A DNA stretch of 64,000 bases from Streptomyces fradiae (GCF_041270065.1 NZ_CP065958.1:1860001-1924000); one strand, 5' to 3'. Positions 1-8,845 are shown, counted from the first letter of the stretch. Numbers and translations are program-made. The notes: generated by a model not told the origin, from the letters alone.

Positions 1-1275
1 CTGGCCTGCCCCGAGGCCGCGGAGACCGCCGTCCTCGCCGGTGATCCCTGCTTCGACCGGATGCTCGCGCTCCGCCGCCGGCGGCCGGCGCTGCGGCGCG
101 CGCTCGGTGCGGGCGACGGGCGCCGGCTCGTCGTCCTGAACTCCACCTGGGGCCGTGCCTCCCTCTTCGGCTCCGACGCCTTCCCCGCCCTGCTGCGGGA
201 GTTGACGGAGACGCTGCCGGTGGACGAGTACCGGCTGTGCGCCGTGCTCCACCCCAACATCGGGTACGGGCACGGCCCCGGCCAGGTGCGCGCCTGGCTG
301 CGCCGGGCCGCCGCCTCCGGGCTCACCCTGATCGACCCGCTGGGCCCCTGGCGGCAGACCGTCGCGGCGGCCGACTGCGTCATCGGCGACCACGGATCGG
401 TCACGTACTACGCCGCCGCCCTCGGCCTGCCGGTGCTGCTCGGCGCCTTCGCGGATCGCGATCTCGACCCGGCTTCGCCGGTCGCCGCGCTCGGCCGGGC
501 CGCGCCGCGGCTGCGGCCCGGGATCCCGCTGCGGACGCGGCTCGACGCGGTGATCGACGGCCATGTGCCGGGGCGGTACGACGGGTTCGCGGCGCTCGCG
601 AGCTCGGACCCGGGCGGCTCGGCCGGGCTCCTGCGGACCTTGTTCCACTCCCTGCTCGGCACCCCCGAGCCCGTCCGGCCCGCCACACTCCCCCAGCTGC
701 CGGTCCCGGGCACCATCCCGGGCGAGGACGCCCTCGGAACCCCGGACCTCACCGTTCCGCTCAGGGTCCTCACGCGCGTCCTCGCGGGCGGGCCGCCGGA
801 GGTGGCCGTGACCCGCTACGCCGACCCGTCCACCGAACCGGCCGGCCCGGACGCCGAGGACGCGGAGGACGCGGAGGGCACCGAGGGCGCCCACACGGTC
901 GTGGACGAGGACACCCCCGACGCGGGGCGGCTCGCGCTCGCGGACCTGGTCACCGACCGCGGCCTCACCGGCGCCCCGCCGGGCCCGCGCGCCGCGGAAC
1001 TCCTCGCCACCCACCCGTACGCAGCCCTCGCCGCCGTCCGCACCGGGCCCGGCCGCTGTCTGGTCCGGGACCGCACCGGCACCCTGCTCGACCTCACCGC
1101 CCTCCCCCGCCAGGACGGCTTCCCGGACCCCTGCGACCCCTTCGCGTACGCCTCGGCCGTCCTCGGCTGGCAGGCGACCGGCCGCCCGCTCACCGCGCTC
1201 ACGGAGGCGGGCGTCCTCGTGGTGACGACGGGCCGGGTGTGCCACCGGGTGGCGGTACGGGCCGTTCCGGCCTAG
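1..1275 (+). CDS. Glycosyltransferase-like protein, 5' end outside window
   Basis: The frame is open to the first base of the window, so the start lies upstream; the visible part is about 424 codons. I recognise no named gene. The N-terminal half reads like the C-terminal lobe of a GT-B or CDP-glycerol glycerophosphotransferase-type enzyme: a strand 'VVLNSTWG', an 'LHPNIGYGHG' segment, and 'ADCVIGDHGSVTYYAAALGLPVL', which resembles a nucleotide-sugar binding end with a conserved GDHGS. The C-terminal half is a Pro/Ala/Asp-rich stretch (an acidic DAEDAEDAEG run) followed by a small alpha/beta segment. Related Streptomyces proteins are often annotated as hypothetical or as initiation factor IF-2; nothing here supports the latter. 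It converges on the STAND ATPase gene, and both TAG stops lie inside one CTAG. The enzymatic role is inference. Confidence 0.6.
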   Translation: MACPEAAETAVLAGDPCFDRMLALRRRRPALRRALGAGDGRRLVVLNSTWGRASLFGSDAFPALLRELTETLPVDEYRLCAVLHPNIGYGHGPGQVRAWLRRAAASGLTLIDPLGPWRQTVAAADCVIGDHGSVTYYAAALGLPVLLGAFADRDLDPASPVAALGRAAPRLRPGIPLRTRLDAVIDGHVPGRYDGFAALASSDPGGSAGLLRTLFHSLLGTPEPVRPATLPQLPVPGTIPGEDALGTPDLTVPLRVLTRVLAGGPPEVAVTRYADPSTEPAGPDAEDAEDAEGTEGAHTVVDEDTPDAGRLALADLVTDRGLTGAPPGPRAAELLATHPYAALAAVRTGPGRCLVRDRTGTLLDLTALPRQDGFPDPCDPFAYASAVLGWQATGRPLTALTEAGVLVVTTGRVCHRVAVRAVPA

Positions 1276-3458
1276 GCGTCCGAAGCGTCGGTCGGGTCGG
1301 TCGCGGCGAGTTCGGCGCGCAGGGCGGCGGCGCGGGGTGAGCCGAGGCGTTCGTGGAGGCCGGCCGCCTCGGTGAGAAAGGCGCGGCGTTCGTCGGGAGT
1401 GGCCGCGGCGCGGGCGCGGAGTTCCGCGAGGGCCGCGTCCTGGACCGGGGCCTTCTCCTGGCGCATCCGCTCGGCGGCCTCGGCGAGGACGTGGGCGGCG
1501 CGCTCCCGGTCGCCGGCGGCGAGGGCCGCCTGGCCGAGGCTGGTGAGGACCCGGGCCTGGTTGTACGTGTCGGGGACGGGCAGTTCGGTCATGAGCCGCC
1601 CGGCCTGCTCCAGGGTGGCGGCGGCCCGGGCGTGCTCGCCGCGGCCGGAGAGGGCGCGGCCCCGGTGGTGGGCGAGCAGGGCGCGGGCGCGCGGGTCGTC
1701 GGTGAGGGTCTCGGCGGCGAGGAAGCAGGCCTCGGCCTCCTCGTACCGGCGCTGCTCCAGGCGTACCAGGCCCAGGGACTCGACGGCGGTCGCCTCGCCC
1801 CGGCGGTGGCCGCAGCGGCGGTCGGCCTCGGCGGCCGCGGTGAACGCCTGCTCGGCCTCGTCGAGGCGGCCGAGGCCCTTGAGGGCGAAGCCGAGCTGGG
1901 CGTGCATCCGGCCCTCGGCCTCGGGGACGGCGGGGCAGCGGGCGGCGGCGCGGACGCCGAGCCGGTGGGTGGCCAGCCAGTCCTGGTGGAAGCCGTGCCG
2001 GAGGAAGAGGCTCCACAGCGCCTCGCACAACTGCCAGGTGAGGTCGTCGAGTCCGTACTCGTCGGCGGTCCGCACCGCCTCGACAAGGTTCTCGCGCTCG
2101 GCGAGGAGCCAGTCGGTGGCCTGTTCGGCGGTGCGCGGGTCCGGGGGCAGCCGGTCGTAGGCGGGGCCGAGGTGCCAGCGGCCCGGCATGACGCGGGCGT
2201 CCGCGGCGGCGGCCGCGGCCAGGTGGTGGCGCAGCAGCCGGCCGACGGCCGCGGCGGCGCGGGGGTGGCCGTCGACGCGCAGCGCCCGGCGTTCGGCGTG
2301 GACGCGCAGCAGGTCGTGGTGGCGGTAGCGGCCGGCGGCGTGCTCCTCCAGGAGGTGGATGGCGGCGAGTTCGTCGAGCAGGTCCGCCGCCTCCGGTTCG
2401 GTCACCTCGGTGAGCGCTGCGGCGGCGGGGGCGGTGAGCGCGGGCCAGGGGCGCAGCCCGCCGAGCCGGTAGAGACGGGCGGCGCCGGGGGTGAGGTCGT
2501 CGTAGGAGGTGTCGGCTGCGGCGGTGACCGGGTCGGTGGTGAGCGAGTCGGTGCCGTCGTTCCCGGGCTCGTCGGACGGTGCCGCCGCGGTGGCCATGTC
2601 CTGCTCCAGCTGCTGCCAGGTGAGGTGGGTGCGGACGGCGAGCCGTTCGCCGGCCATGCAGAGGGCGAGCGGGAGTCCGCCGCAGCGGCGGGCGACGGCT
2701 TCCGCCGCGGCGGGGTGCGGCGCCTCGCGGCCGGACAGCCGGGTGAGGAGGAGGGCGGCGTCGGCGGGGCCGAGCGGCGGGAGCTGGATCACCCGGGCGC
2801 CGGCCTCGCGGGTCAGGCCGTCGAGCCGGCGGCGGCTGGTGACCAGGGTGAGCGAGCCGGGGCCGGTGGGCAGCAGCGGCAGCACCTGGGCGGCGGAGTG
2901 GGCGTTGTCGAGGACGGTGAGCATCCGGCGGTCCGCGGTGAGGGTGCGGTACCAGTCGATCTGCTCCTGCTCGTCCGCCGGCAGGTAGGGCGGGGCGACG
3001 CCGAGGGCGCGCAGGAAGCGCACCAGGACGGTGGACGGCGTGGCCGCGGTGGCGGTGGCGTCGCCGCGCAGGTCGGCGTGGAGTTGCCCGCCGCCGTAAC
3101 GGTCCCGCAGCCGGGCGGCGAAGTGCAGCGCGGTGGCGGACTTCCCGATGCCGCCGGTGCCGGTGAGGACGACCACCCGGGGCGCGGGGTCCTCTTCGAG
3201 CGTCCCGTCGGCCCCGTCCAGCAGAGCCGTCAGACGGGCGAGTTCGTCATGTCGGTCGGTGAAGTGGGGTGCGGGGGCCGGGAGTAACCGGGGTGCGGGG
3301 CTGCCGGGGAGGATCGCCGGGACGGCGGCGGCCACGGTCAGCGTGTCGATCCGCCCGGCCTGGACGACGGGCCCGTGGACGGTGGCGGTGCCGCCGATCT
3401 CGTTGCGCACCACGGGGCCGGGGGACACCGGGCCGTACGGTACGGGGTCCGGGCTCAT
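1272..3458 (-). CDS. STAND/NB-ARC ATPase with C-terminal TPR repeats
   Basis: 728 residues from an ATG whose first bases overlap the stop of the upstream gene (ATGA, 3455-3458); a longer frame upstream lacks coding character. A short N-terminal segment holds a Gly/Asn motif (NEIGGTATVHGPVVQAGRI, residues about 13-31). The NTPase core follows: Walker A GTGGIGKSA near residue 101, Walker B-like MLTVLDNAHSA, a sensor strand 'LTLVTSRRRL', and 'GGLPLALCMAGERL', the GLPLA motif of NB-ARC. A winged-helix segment ('HHDLLRVHAERRA') and several TPR-like helices fill the last 250 residues. This is the AfsR/SARP-type architecture without the DNA-binding N-terminus. STAND proteins act as ATP-dependent switches that oligomerise on sensing a ligand. 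Here the likely partner is the translationally coupled upstream protein. The effector and the signal are unknown. Confidence 0.85.
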   Translation of the reverse strand: MSPDPVPYGPVSPGPVVRNEIGGTATVHGPVVQAGRIDTLTVAAAVPAILPGSPAPRLLPAPAPHFTDRHDELARLTALLDGADGTLEEDPAPRVVVLTGTGGIGKSATALHFAARLRDRYGGGQLHADLRGDATATAATPSTVLVRFLRALGVAPPYLPADEQEQIDWYRTLTADRRMLTVLDNAHSAAQVLPLLPTGPGSLTLVTSRRRLDGLTREAGARVIQLPPLGPADAALLLTRLSGREAPHPAAAEAVARRCGGLPLALCMAGERLAVRTHLTWQQLEQDMATAAAPSDEPGNDGTDSLTTDPVTAAADTSYDDLTPGAARLYRLGGLRPWPALTAPAAAALTEVTEPEAADLLDELAAIHLLEEHAAGRYRHHDLLRVHAERRALRVDGHPRAAAAVGRLLRHHLAAAAAADARVMPGRWHLGPAYDRLPPDPRTAEQATDWLLAERENLVEAVRTADEYGLDDLTWQLCEALWSLFLRHGFHQDWLATHRLGVRAAARCPAVPEAEGRMHAQLGFALKGLGRLDEAEQAFTAAAEADRRCGHRRGEATAVESLGLVRLEQRRYEEAEACFLAAETLTDDPRARALLAHHRGRALSGRGEHARAAATLEQAGRLMTELPVPDTYNQARVLTSLGQAALAAGDRERAAHVLAEAAERMRQEKAPVQDAALAELRARAAATPDERRAFLTEAAGLHERLGSPRAAALRAELAATDPTDASDA

Positions 3459-3949
3459 GCGCGAGGGCCGTCCGGGGCGGCGCCCGCGCCGGTGCCGCCC
3501 GGGCCGCCGGTCTCGTGGACGGTGTGCATCCGGTTGACCGTGCCGACCTGGAGGACGATGCCGTGGCTTCCGCCGGTGAGGGTGTTGTTCACGGTGGTGA
3601 CGTTCTGCGGCACGGCGGTCTCGGGGCCCGCCAACTCGGCGAGGATCCGGCGCAGTTCGGCCGCCGCCTCGGGGTCGGCGAGCAGGCTGCGGCGCATCCG
3701 GGCGCGCCATTCGACGCGGGCCTCGGTGCGCGCCTCGTCGGCCGCGTCCTGGTCGCCGCCCTGCGCGGCGCGGACCAGTTCGTCGCGGGCGGCCTCGAGT
3801 TCGGCGCCGACGGCCTGCTCGTCGCCGCCGGAGCGGGCGGCGAAGAACGCGGCCACCCGGGTACGGGCCCGCTCCCAGCCGTCGCCGACCATCTGCTGGA
3901 CGAGGGCCGTCGCCCCCGCCGTCGCCAGCGCCACCAACTCGGCTTCCAC
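3455..3949 (-). CDS. Small helical protein coupled to STAND ATPase
   Basis: 164 residues from a GTG preceded by AAGGGGG. I recognise no named gene. Residues 1-110 are predicted to be charged helices (MEAELVALATAGATALVQ..., an Ala/Glu/Arg-rich helical bundle). The region near residue 120 carries 'VNNTLTGGSHGIVLQVGTV', a Gly/Asn motif that closely resembles one near the N-terminus of the ATPase encoded next. The C-terminus is Gly/Pro-rich. Its stop codon overlaps the ATPase start (ATGA), so the two are probably made in fixed proportion. In actinobacteria, proteins of this shape often accompany NB-ARC/TPR ATPases in signalling or conflict systems as sensor or adaptor modules. That role is inferred from context only. 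A weak -10-like TAGGCT lies at 3983-3988, so it may also have its own promoter. Confidence 0.7.
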   Translation of the reverse strand: MEAELVALATAGATALVQQMVGDGWERARTRVAAFFAARSGGDEQAVGAELEAARDELVRAAQGGDQDAADEARTEARVEWRARMRRSLLADPEAAAELRRILAELAGPETAVPQNVTTVNNTLTGGSHGIVLQVGTVNRMHTVHETGGPGGTGAGAAPDGPRA

Positions 3950-3992
3950 CGGGCCCCCTTCACCGCCTGCTGCGTCCTTCCCAGCCTATCGG

Positions 3993-5357
3993 TCACCTCC
4001 CCAGGAGGTCGGTGATCACGCCGACCGGGTCGGCGTCGGGGGTGCCGCGCGGCCACCAGTCCTCGCGGTCGGTGTCCGACTCGTAGCCGTACCAGAGGCC
4101 GTCGCGGCCGAGGCGCAGCTGGAGCGATGCGGTGGACAGCCGGTTGCGCCAGGGGCGGAAGGCCGGGAGGTCGGCGGCGAGCAGGGCGGGGCGGGCCCGG
4201 TCGAAGGGGCCGGCGGGCGGGTCCCAGGGCTCTTCCAGGGCGGCGAGTCCGGCGACGCCGCCCTGGCGCCAGGCGGCGACGGCCCGGGCCAGGTCGGTGG
4301 GGGTGCGGTCGAGGGCGTAGGCCAGGTCGCGGTAGAGGGCGCGGGTGGAGGCGGTGAGGCCGGAGCCGGGGTGGGCGGCGGCCAGCCGGACCGCGTCCTG
4401 CCAGGGGTTGAGGGCGGCGACGGGGTCGTGTCCGGTGGTGAGGAAGGTGTGGGCGCGGGCGGCGGCCTCTCCGGCGAGGAGGTCGAGGGCGAGCGGGTCC
4501 GGTGCCTCGGGGTCGGCGGGGAAGACGGCGGGCCGGCCGGGCCGGTCGGGTGCGGGGAACGGCGGGGGCAGCGGCATCGGCGCGTGCCCGGTGGTGGGGG
4601 CGAGCACGGCGCGGGCGAGGACGGTGGGCAGGGCGGGGGCGCTCTCGGCGGCGGCGTGGACGGCGTTGCGCCGGGTGAGGTCGGCGAGCAGTTCCTGCTC
4701 GTCGCGGCCGCGCATGAGGAAGAGGACGAAGGGGTCCTCGTCGAGGAGGCGGGCGGCCTGGTAGCAGAGGGCGGCGGCGTGCTTGCAGGGGTAGCCGTCG
4801 TCGGGGCAGGTGCAGTCGGGGACGAGGTCGCCGGGAGCCGGCAGGAGTCCGGTGACGGCCTCCAGGGCGTGCGGCACGTCCTTGTCGAGGAGGGCGGCGA
4901 TGTGCTCGGGCCGGGCGGCGGCCTTGTCGAGGAAGCGTTCCCAGTCGTCGTCGCCGAGGGTCCGCAGCCGGATCTCCGCGCGGTACGGCCGGGGGCGGCT
5001 GCCGTGCACATAGGCGACGACGCGGCCGGGCGTGACGGTGATGGCGTCGACGTGGCCGCGCTGGGCGTAGGCCTTGCCGCGGGCGAGCCGGGCCGGGTCG
5101 AGCGCGGTGTCCTCCAGGGCGTCCACCCAGGCGTTGCCCCACCAGGTGGCGGCGAACCGCCCGTCGGGGGCCTCGCGCGGGGCGAGCGGGGGGAAGGTGC
5201 GGCGCCGGGCGTCGTGGCGGGGCGCCCCGGCCGTACGGGCGGCCGCGGAGCGGGTACGGGCGCGGGCTCCGGCGCCGGCGAACCGGGCGCGGTCGGGGCG
5301 GTCGGGGCGGTCGGGGCGGTCCGGACGGTCGCCGGGGAGGGTGCCGTGGGGGCTCAT
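3993..5357 (-). CDS. SWIM zinc-finger protein
   Basis: 454 residues from an ATG that overlaps the stop of the SNF2 helicase gene (ATGA, 5354-5357). The SWIM motif CxCx(6)CxH is complete: C182, C184, C191, H193 ('CTCPDDGYPCKH'). SWIM domains bind zinc and are thought to mediate DNA or protein contacts. In bacteria they commonly pair with SNF2 helicases, as here. The N-terminus (about residues 8-20) is a low-complexity Asp-Arg-Pro repeat encoded by short tandem repeats at about 5285-5330. The 'FAATWWGNAWVDALE' segment after it is typical of this family. The C-terminal 200 residues are helical and end in 'GVITDLLGR'. Coupled translation with the helicase suggests a stoichiometric complex acting on DNA. 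The biological role is not established. Confidence 0.88.
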   Translation of the reverse strand: MSPHGTLPGDRPDRPDRPDRPDRARFAGAGARARTRSAAARTAGAPRHDARRRTFPPLAPREAPDGRFAATWWGNAWVDALEDTALDPARLARGKAYAQRGHVDAITVTPGRVVAYVHGSRPRPYRAEIRLRTLGDDDWERFLDKAAARPEHIAALLDKDVPHALEAVTGLLPAPGDLVPDCTCPDDGYPCKHAAALCYQAARLLDEDPFVLFLMRGRDEQELLADLTRRNAVHAAAESAPALPTVLARAVLAPTTGHAPMPLPPPFPAPDRPGRPAVFPADPEAPDPLALDLLAGEAAARAHTFLTTGHDPVAALNPWQDAVRLAAAHPGSGLTASTRALYRDLAYALDRTPTDLARAVAAWRQGGVAGLAALEEPWDPPAGPFDRARPALLAADLPAFRPWRNRLSTASLQLRLGRDGLWYGYESDTDREDWWPRGTPDADPVGVITDLLGR

Positions 5358-8287
5358 GCGGGCCTCCTCAGGGACACCAGGTCGGCGAGCTCGCGGTCGG
5401 TGAGTTCGGTGAGGGCGGCCTCTCCGCTGCCGAGGACGGCGTCGGCGAGGGCCCGCTTGGCGCGGAGCATCTCGGCGATGCTGTCCTCGACGGTGCCCTC
5501 GGCGACCAGCCGGTGGACCTGGACCGGCTGGGTCTGGCCGATCCGGTAGGCGCGGTCGGTGGCCTGTTCCTCGACGGCCGGGTTCCACCAGCGGTCGTAG
5601 TGCACGACATGGCCGGCCCGGGTGAGGTTGAGGCCGGTGCCGGCGGCCTTGAGGGAGAGCAGGAAGACGGGGACCTCGCCGGCCTGGAAGCGGTCGACCA
5701 TCCGCTCGCGTTCGGCGACCGGCGTGCCGCCGTGCAGCAGCTGGGTGGGGATGCCCCGGGCGGCCAGGTGGTCCTCCAGGAGCCGGGCCATCGACACGTA
5801 CTGGGTGAAGACGAGCACGGCGCCGTCCTCGGTGAGGATCGTGTCGACGAGCTCGTCGAGCAGGGCGAGTTTGCCGGAGCGGCCGGCGAGCCGGAGCCGG
5901 CCGGTCGCGGCGCGCGCGCCGGAGCCGGGGGCGCGTTCCTTGAGGTAGAGGGCGGGGTGGTCGCAGATCTGCTTGAGCGAGGTCAGCAGCTTCATGATCA
6001 GGCCGCGCCGGGCCATGCCCTCGGCGCCCTCGATCTGCGCCATGGTCTCGCGCACCACCGCCTCGTAGAGCGAGGCCTGTTCGCGGGTGAGGGCCACCGG
6101 GTGGTCCGACTCGGTCTTGGGCGGCAGCTCGGGAACGATGCCGGGGTCGGACTTGCGGCGGCGCAGCAGGAACGGGCGGACCAGCCGGGCCAGGCGCGCG
6201 ACCGCCTCCTCGTTCTCGATCTCGTCGGTGTTCTCCACAGCGCGGGCGTGCCGGGAGCGGAAGGCCTTCAGGGGGCCGAGGAGGCCGGGGGTGGTCCAGT
6301 CGAGCAGGGCCCACAGCTCGGAGAGGTTGTTCTCGACGGGGGTGCCGGTGAGCGCGACCCGAGCGGGGGCGGGCACGGTGCGCAGTGCCCTGGCGGTGGC
6401 GGAGAACGGGTTCTTGACGTGCTGGGCCTCGTCGGCGACGACCATGCCCCAGTCCCGCCCGGCGAGCCGGTCGGCGCTGGTGCGCAGGGTGCCGTAGGTG
6501 GTGAGGACGAAGCCGCCGTCGACTCCGTCGAGGCTGCGGTCGGTGCCGTGGAAGCGGCGGACCGGGACGCCGGGGGCGAAGCGCTGGATCTCGCGCTGCC
6601 AGTTGCCGAGGAGCGAGGCGGGGCAGACCACGAGGGTGGGCGCGGTGCGGGCGCGCCGCAGGTGCAGGGCGATGAGGGTGACGGTCTTGCCGAGGCCCAT
6701 GTCGTCGGCGAGGCAGCCGCCGAGGCCGAGCGAGGTCATGAGGTCGAGCCAGGCGAGGCCGCGCAGCTGGTAGTCGCGCAGGGTGGCGTCGAGTCCGGGC
6801 GGCGGGGGCACGTCCTCGGGGCCGGCGTGCAGCCGGTCGCGCAGGGCCGCGAGGGCGCCGACGGGGACGGCGGGGACGGTCTCGCCGTCGACCTCGGCGG
6901 TGCCGGTGAGGGCGACGGCGAGCGCGTCGACAGGCTGCAGCAGGCCGAGTTCGCGCTTGCGGGCCTTGCGGACGAGATGGGGGTCGACGACCACCCACTG
7001 GTCGCGCAGCCGCACGACGGGCCGGTGGGCCTCGGCGAGGGCGTCCATCTCGCGGGCGGTGAGCGGGTCGCCGTCGAGGGCGAGCTGCCAGTTGAACCGC
7101 AGCAGCTCGGTGCTGTCGAGGAAGCCGGTGCCGTCGGTCGCGGAGCCGGGCGCGGCGCGGTCGGGACGGACGACGGCGGAGGCGGTGAGGGAGCGAGCCA
7201 GGTCGCGGGGCCAGTGGACGGCGACCCCGGCGTCGGCGAGCCGGGCCGCGGCCGGGCCGAGGAGCTCGTACAGCTCGTCCTCGGTCACCGGCATCACGTC
7301 GGGCACCTGCCGTTCGAGGAGGCGGCCGAGCGGCGGCCAGACGCGGGCGGCGCGGCGCAGCGCGAGCACGGCGTCGATACGGGCCCGCGGCCCGAAGCGC
7401 TCGTCGCCCTCACCGGCCCACAGGGGGCCGGCGTCGATGACGAGGGTGGGGTCGGCGAGGCTGTGCACCTGGAGGAGCGCGGCGGCGGCCTGCCGCACCT
7501 CGGTTTCAGTGGTACCGGCGGTATCGACGACGTCCGCCGGGCCGGAGACGTCGAAGAGTTCGAAGGGCGACAGGTCGAGGCGGAGCGAGATCCGCACGCC
7601 GGCGTCCATGCCGGCGGCGGCCTCGGCGGCCCAGGCCCGCGCGCCGGGCAGCCGACTGGGCTCGCGGGCGGCGAACGGGGCGCCGGCGGCGTGGGGCGCG
7701 GCAGGGGTGCGGGGCATGGTGTCGGCGACAGCGTCGAGGAAGGCGCGGACCAGGGCCTCGGGCTCGGGCAGCCGGAGCGGCCCGGGGCCGGGGACGGGCG
7801 TGGCGTGGGCCTCGTAGGGCATGGCGGCGGCGATGGCCCGCAGATGGGCGATGTCGTCGGCATCGAGCGGTCCGGCCCGCCAGGCGTCGTGGTCGTCGGC
7901 GGTGAGTCCGGGCAGCAGCCGGCCGCGGGCGACGAGGTGCAGGGCGTGCAGGGCGGCGGCGCCCCAGCAGGCGGTCGCGGGGTGCGCGGCCGGGTGGTGG
8001 CGGGCGGCGACCAGGTGGGGCAGGGCGTCGGCGACGGGCAGCAGCACCGCGGGTACGGTCCGGGTGCGGACCCCGGTGCCGTGCCGCCGTACGACGGTGA
8101 GCTCGGCCCGCTCGGCGGAGGCGGGCAGGACCGGGGCTCCGTCGGGTCCGGATCCGGGCCCGGGTCCGGGTCCGGGGCGCTCGCCGGGCAGCGGCCCGCC
8201 GTCGGGAGCCCACAGGGCGATGCGGCCGTCCCGGGGCAGGGCGGCGGGCAGGAAGACGGCGGCGCCGGCGGCGAGGAGTGTGGTCAC
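5354..8287 (-). CDS. SNF2-family DEAD/DEAH helicase
   Basis: About 977 residues from the GTG at 8287; GGGAGG lies 11 nt upstream. A GTG at 8299 directly abuts that site and is the alternative. The C-terminal half has the complete SNF2 motor: motif I 'DDMGLGKTVTLIAL', motif II 'VVADEAQHVKN', motif III 'VALTGTPVENN', and motifs V/VI 'AAGTGLNLTRAGHVVHYD' and 'QATDRAYRIGQ'. The N-terminal half is the SNF2-associated bacterial region with a Pro/Gly-rich repeat (PGPGPGPGSGP) near residues 38-48. SNF2 enzymes translocate on double-stranded DNA and remodel protein-DNA complexes. The gene heads a run of four closely spaced minus-strand genes with the SWIM protein, a small helical protein and a STAND ATPase. 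Its function in bacteria is poorly defined; suggestions include repair and phage defence. Confidence 0.9.
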   Translation of the reverse strand: MTTLLAAGAAVFLPAALPRDGRIALWAPDGGPLPGERPGPGPGPGSGPDGAPVLPASAERAELTVVRRHGTGVRTRTVPAVLLPVADALPHLVAARHHPAAHPATACWGAAALHALHLVARGRLLPGLTADDHDAWRAGPLDADDIAHLRAIAAAMPYEAHATPVPGPGPLRLPEPEALVRAFLDAVADTMPRTPAAPHAAGAPFAAREPSRLPGARAWAAEAAAGMDAGVRISLRLDLSPFELFDVSGPADVVDTAGTTETEVRQAAAALLQVHSLADPTLVIDAGPLWAGEGDERFGPRARIDAVLALRRAARVWPPLGRLLERQVPDVMPVTEDELYELLGPAAARLADAGVAVHWPRDLARSLTASAVVRPDRAAPGSATDGTGFLDSTELLRFNWQLALDGDPLTAREMDALAEAHRPVVRLRDQWVVVDPHLVRKARKRELGLLQPVDALAVALTGTAEVDGETVPAVPVGALAALRDRLHAGPEDVPPPPGLDATLRDYQLRGLAWLDLMTSLGLGGCLADDMGLGKTVTLIALHLRRARTAPTLVVCPASLLGNWQREIQRFAPGVPVRRFHGTDRSLDGVDGGFVLTTYGTLRTSADRLAGRDWGMVVADEAQHVKNPFSATARALRTVPAPARVALTGTPVENNLSELWALLDWTTPGLLGPLKAFRSRHARAVENTDEIENEEAVARLARLVRPFLLRRRKSDPGIVPELPPKTESDHPVALTREQASLYEAVVRETMAQIEGAEGMARRGLIMKLLTSLKQICDHPALYLKERAPGSGARAATGRLRLAGRSGKLALLDELVDTILTEDGAVLVFTQYVSMARLLEDHLAARGIPTQLLHGGTPVAERERMVDRFQAGEVPVFLLSLKAAGTGLNLTRAGHVVHYDRWWNPAVEEQATDRAYRIGQTQPVQVHRLVAEGTVEDSIAEMLRAKRALADAVLGSGEAALTELTDRELADLVSLRRPA

Positions 8288-8509
8288 GGTGCTGCTCACC
8301 TCCCGTTTTGTGCTCCGTGCTCCGTCTTCCGTGACGGATTCCGACTGGACCTCCGACCTTACGGGTGGGGTCTGACAACGGCCTCGCGCCACGGTCCGCG
8401 ACGGGCTCCCCCGACCGGCTCAACCGGACATGACACCCGGCCCGGGAGGCGGCAGGGTGACGGAGAACAGGCCTCGGCCGCCCACGCCCGACAGACGAGG
8501 AATCCCGCC

Positions 8510-8845
8510 ATGTCCCTTCACCGGCGTCTCTCCATCGCCAGCGGGGCCGCCCTGCTCACGTTCGCCCTCGCGGGCTGCTCCGGCCTCGGCCGCACCATGG
8601 TGGGCACGCTCAACTACGAGACGGGGCGCGAGGTCGTGGTAAGGGTGACCAGCCCTTCGGTGAACGGCTGTCACCGGCTCGCGCCGTCGGGCGCGACCAG
8701 GGTGGAGAACGCGACGCTGGTGGACATCCAGCTCTACCGGACGCTGGACTGCAAGGGCAAGGACCCCATCTATCTGGCGACCCGGACGGCGGACGAGATC
8801 GTGCCGGGCACGCTGCCCTGGCGCAGCTACAGCGTCATCCACTGA
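8510..8845 (+). CDS. Putative lipoprotein
   Basis: 111 residues. The ATG is preceded by ACGAGGA at a good distance. A lipoprotein signal peptide is clear: charged N-terminus 'MSLHRRLS', hydrophobic stretch, then the lipobox 'LAGC' with the lipidated Cys near residue 24. The mature part is about 88 residues with two further Cys ('NGCHRL', 'LDCKGK'), which may form a disulfide. No enzyme motif was seen and the family is unknown to me. It diverges from the SNF2 gene across about 220 bp and converges on the methyltransferase gene with an 11-bp overlap. It should sit on the outer face of the cytoplasmic membrane. Confidence 0.75.
   Translation: MSLHRRLSIASGAALLTFALAGCSGLGRTMVGTLNYETGREVVVRVTSPSVNGCHRLAPSGATRVENATLVDIQLYRTLDCKGKDPIYLATRTADEIVPGTLPWRSYSVIH

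Noticed and set aside
1..1275. Annotation as translation initiation factor IF-2
   Set aside because: No G-domain motifs (GHVDxGK or NKxD) are present; similar proteins carry that name only by low-complexity similarity.
237..1340. Long plus-strand open frame overlapping the first gene in another frame
   Set aside because: The translation is Arg/Pro/Gly-rich low complexity typical of a GC-rich shadow; the other frame has family-like motifs.
1353..3287. 644-codon plus-strand open frame opposite the STAND ATPase
   Set aside because: Antisense shadow: Gly/Val/Glu-rich with no motifs, while the minus strand encodes Walker and NB-ARC motifs in order.
8288..8400. TTGTCA and TAAGGT as a promoter for the SNF2 gene
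   Set aside because: The two hexamers are only 11 bp apart, too close for a sigma-70 type promoter; TAAGGT alone is not enough.
5513..8509. Long plus-strand frame joined in frame to the small lipoprotein gene
   Set aside because: The upstream part is antisense to the SNF2 helicase and lacks motifs; the real start is the ATG at 8510 with a ribosome site and signal peptide.
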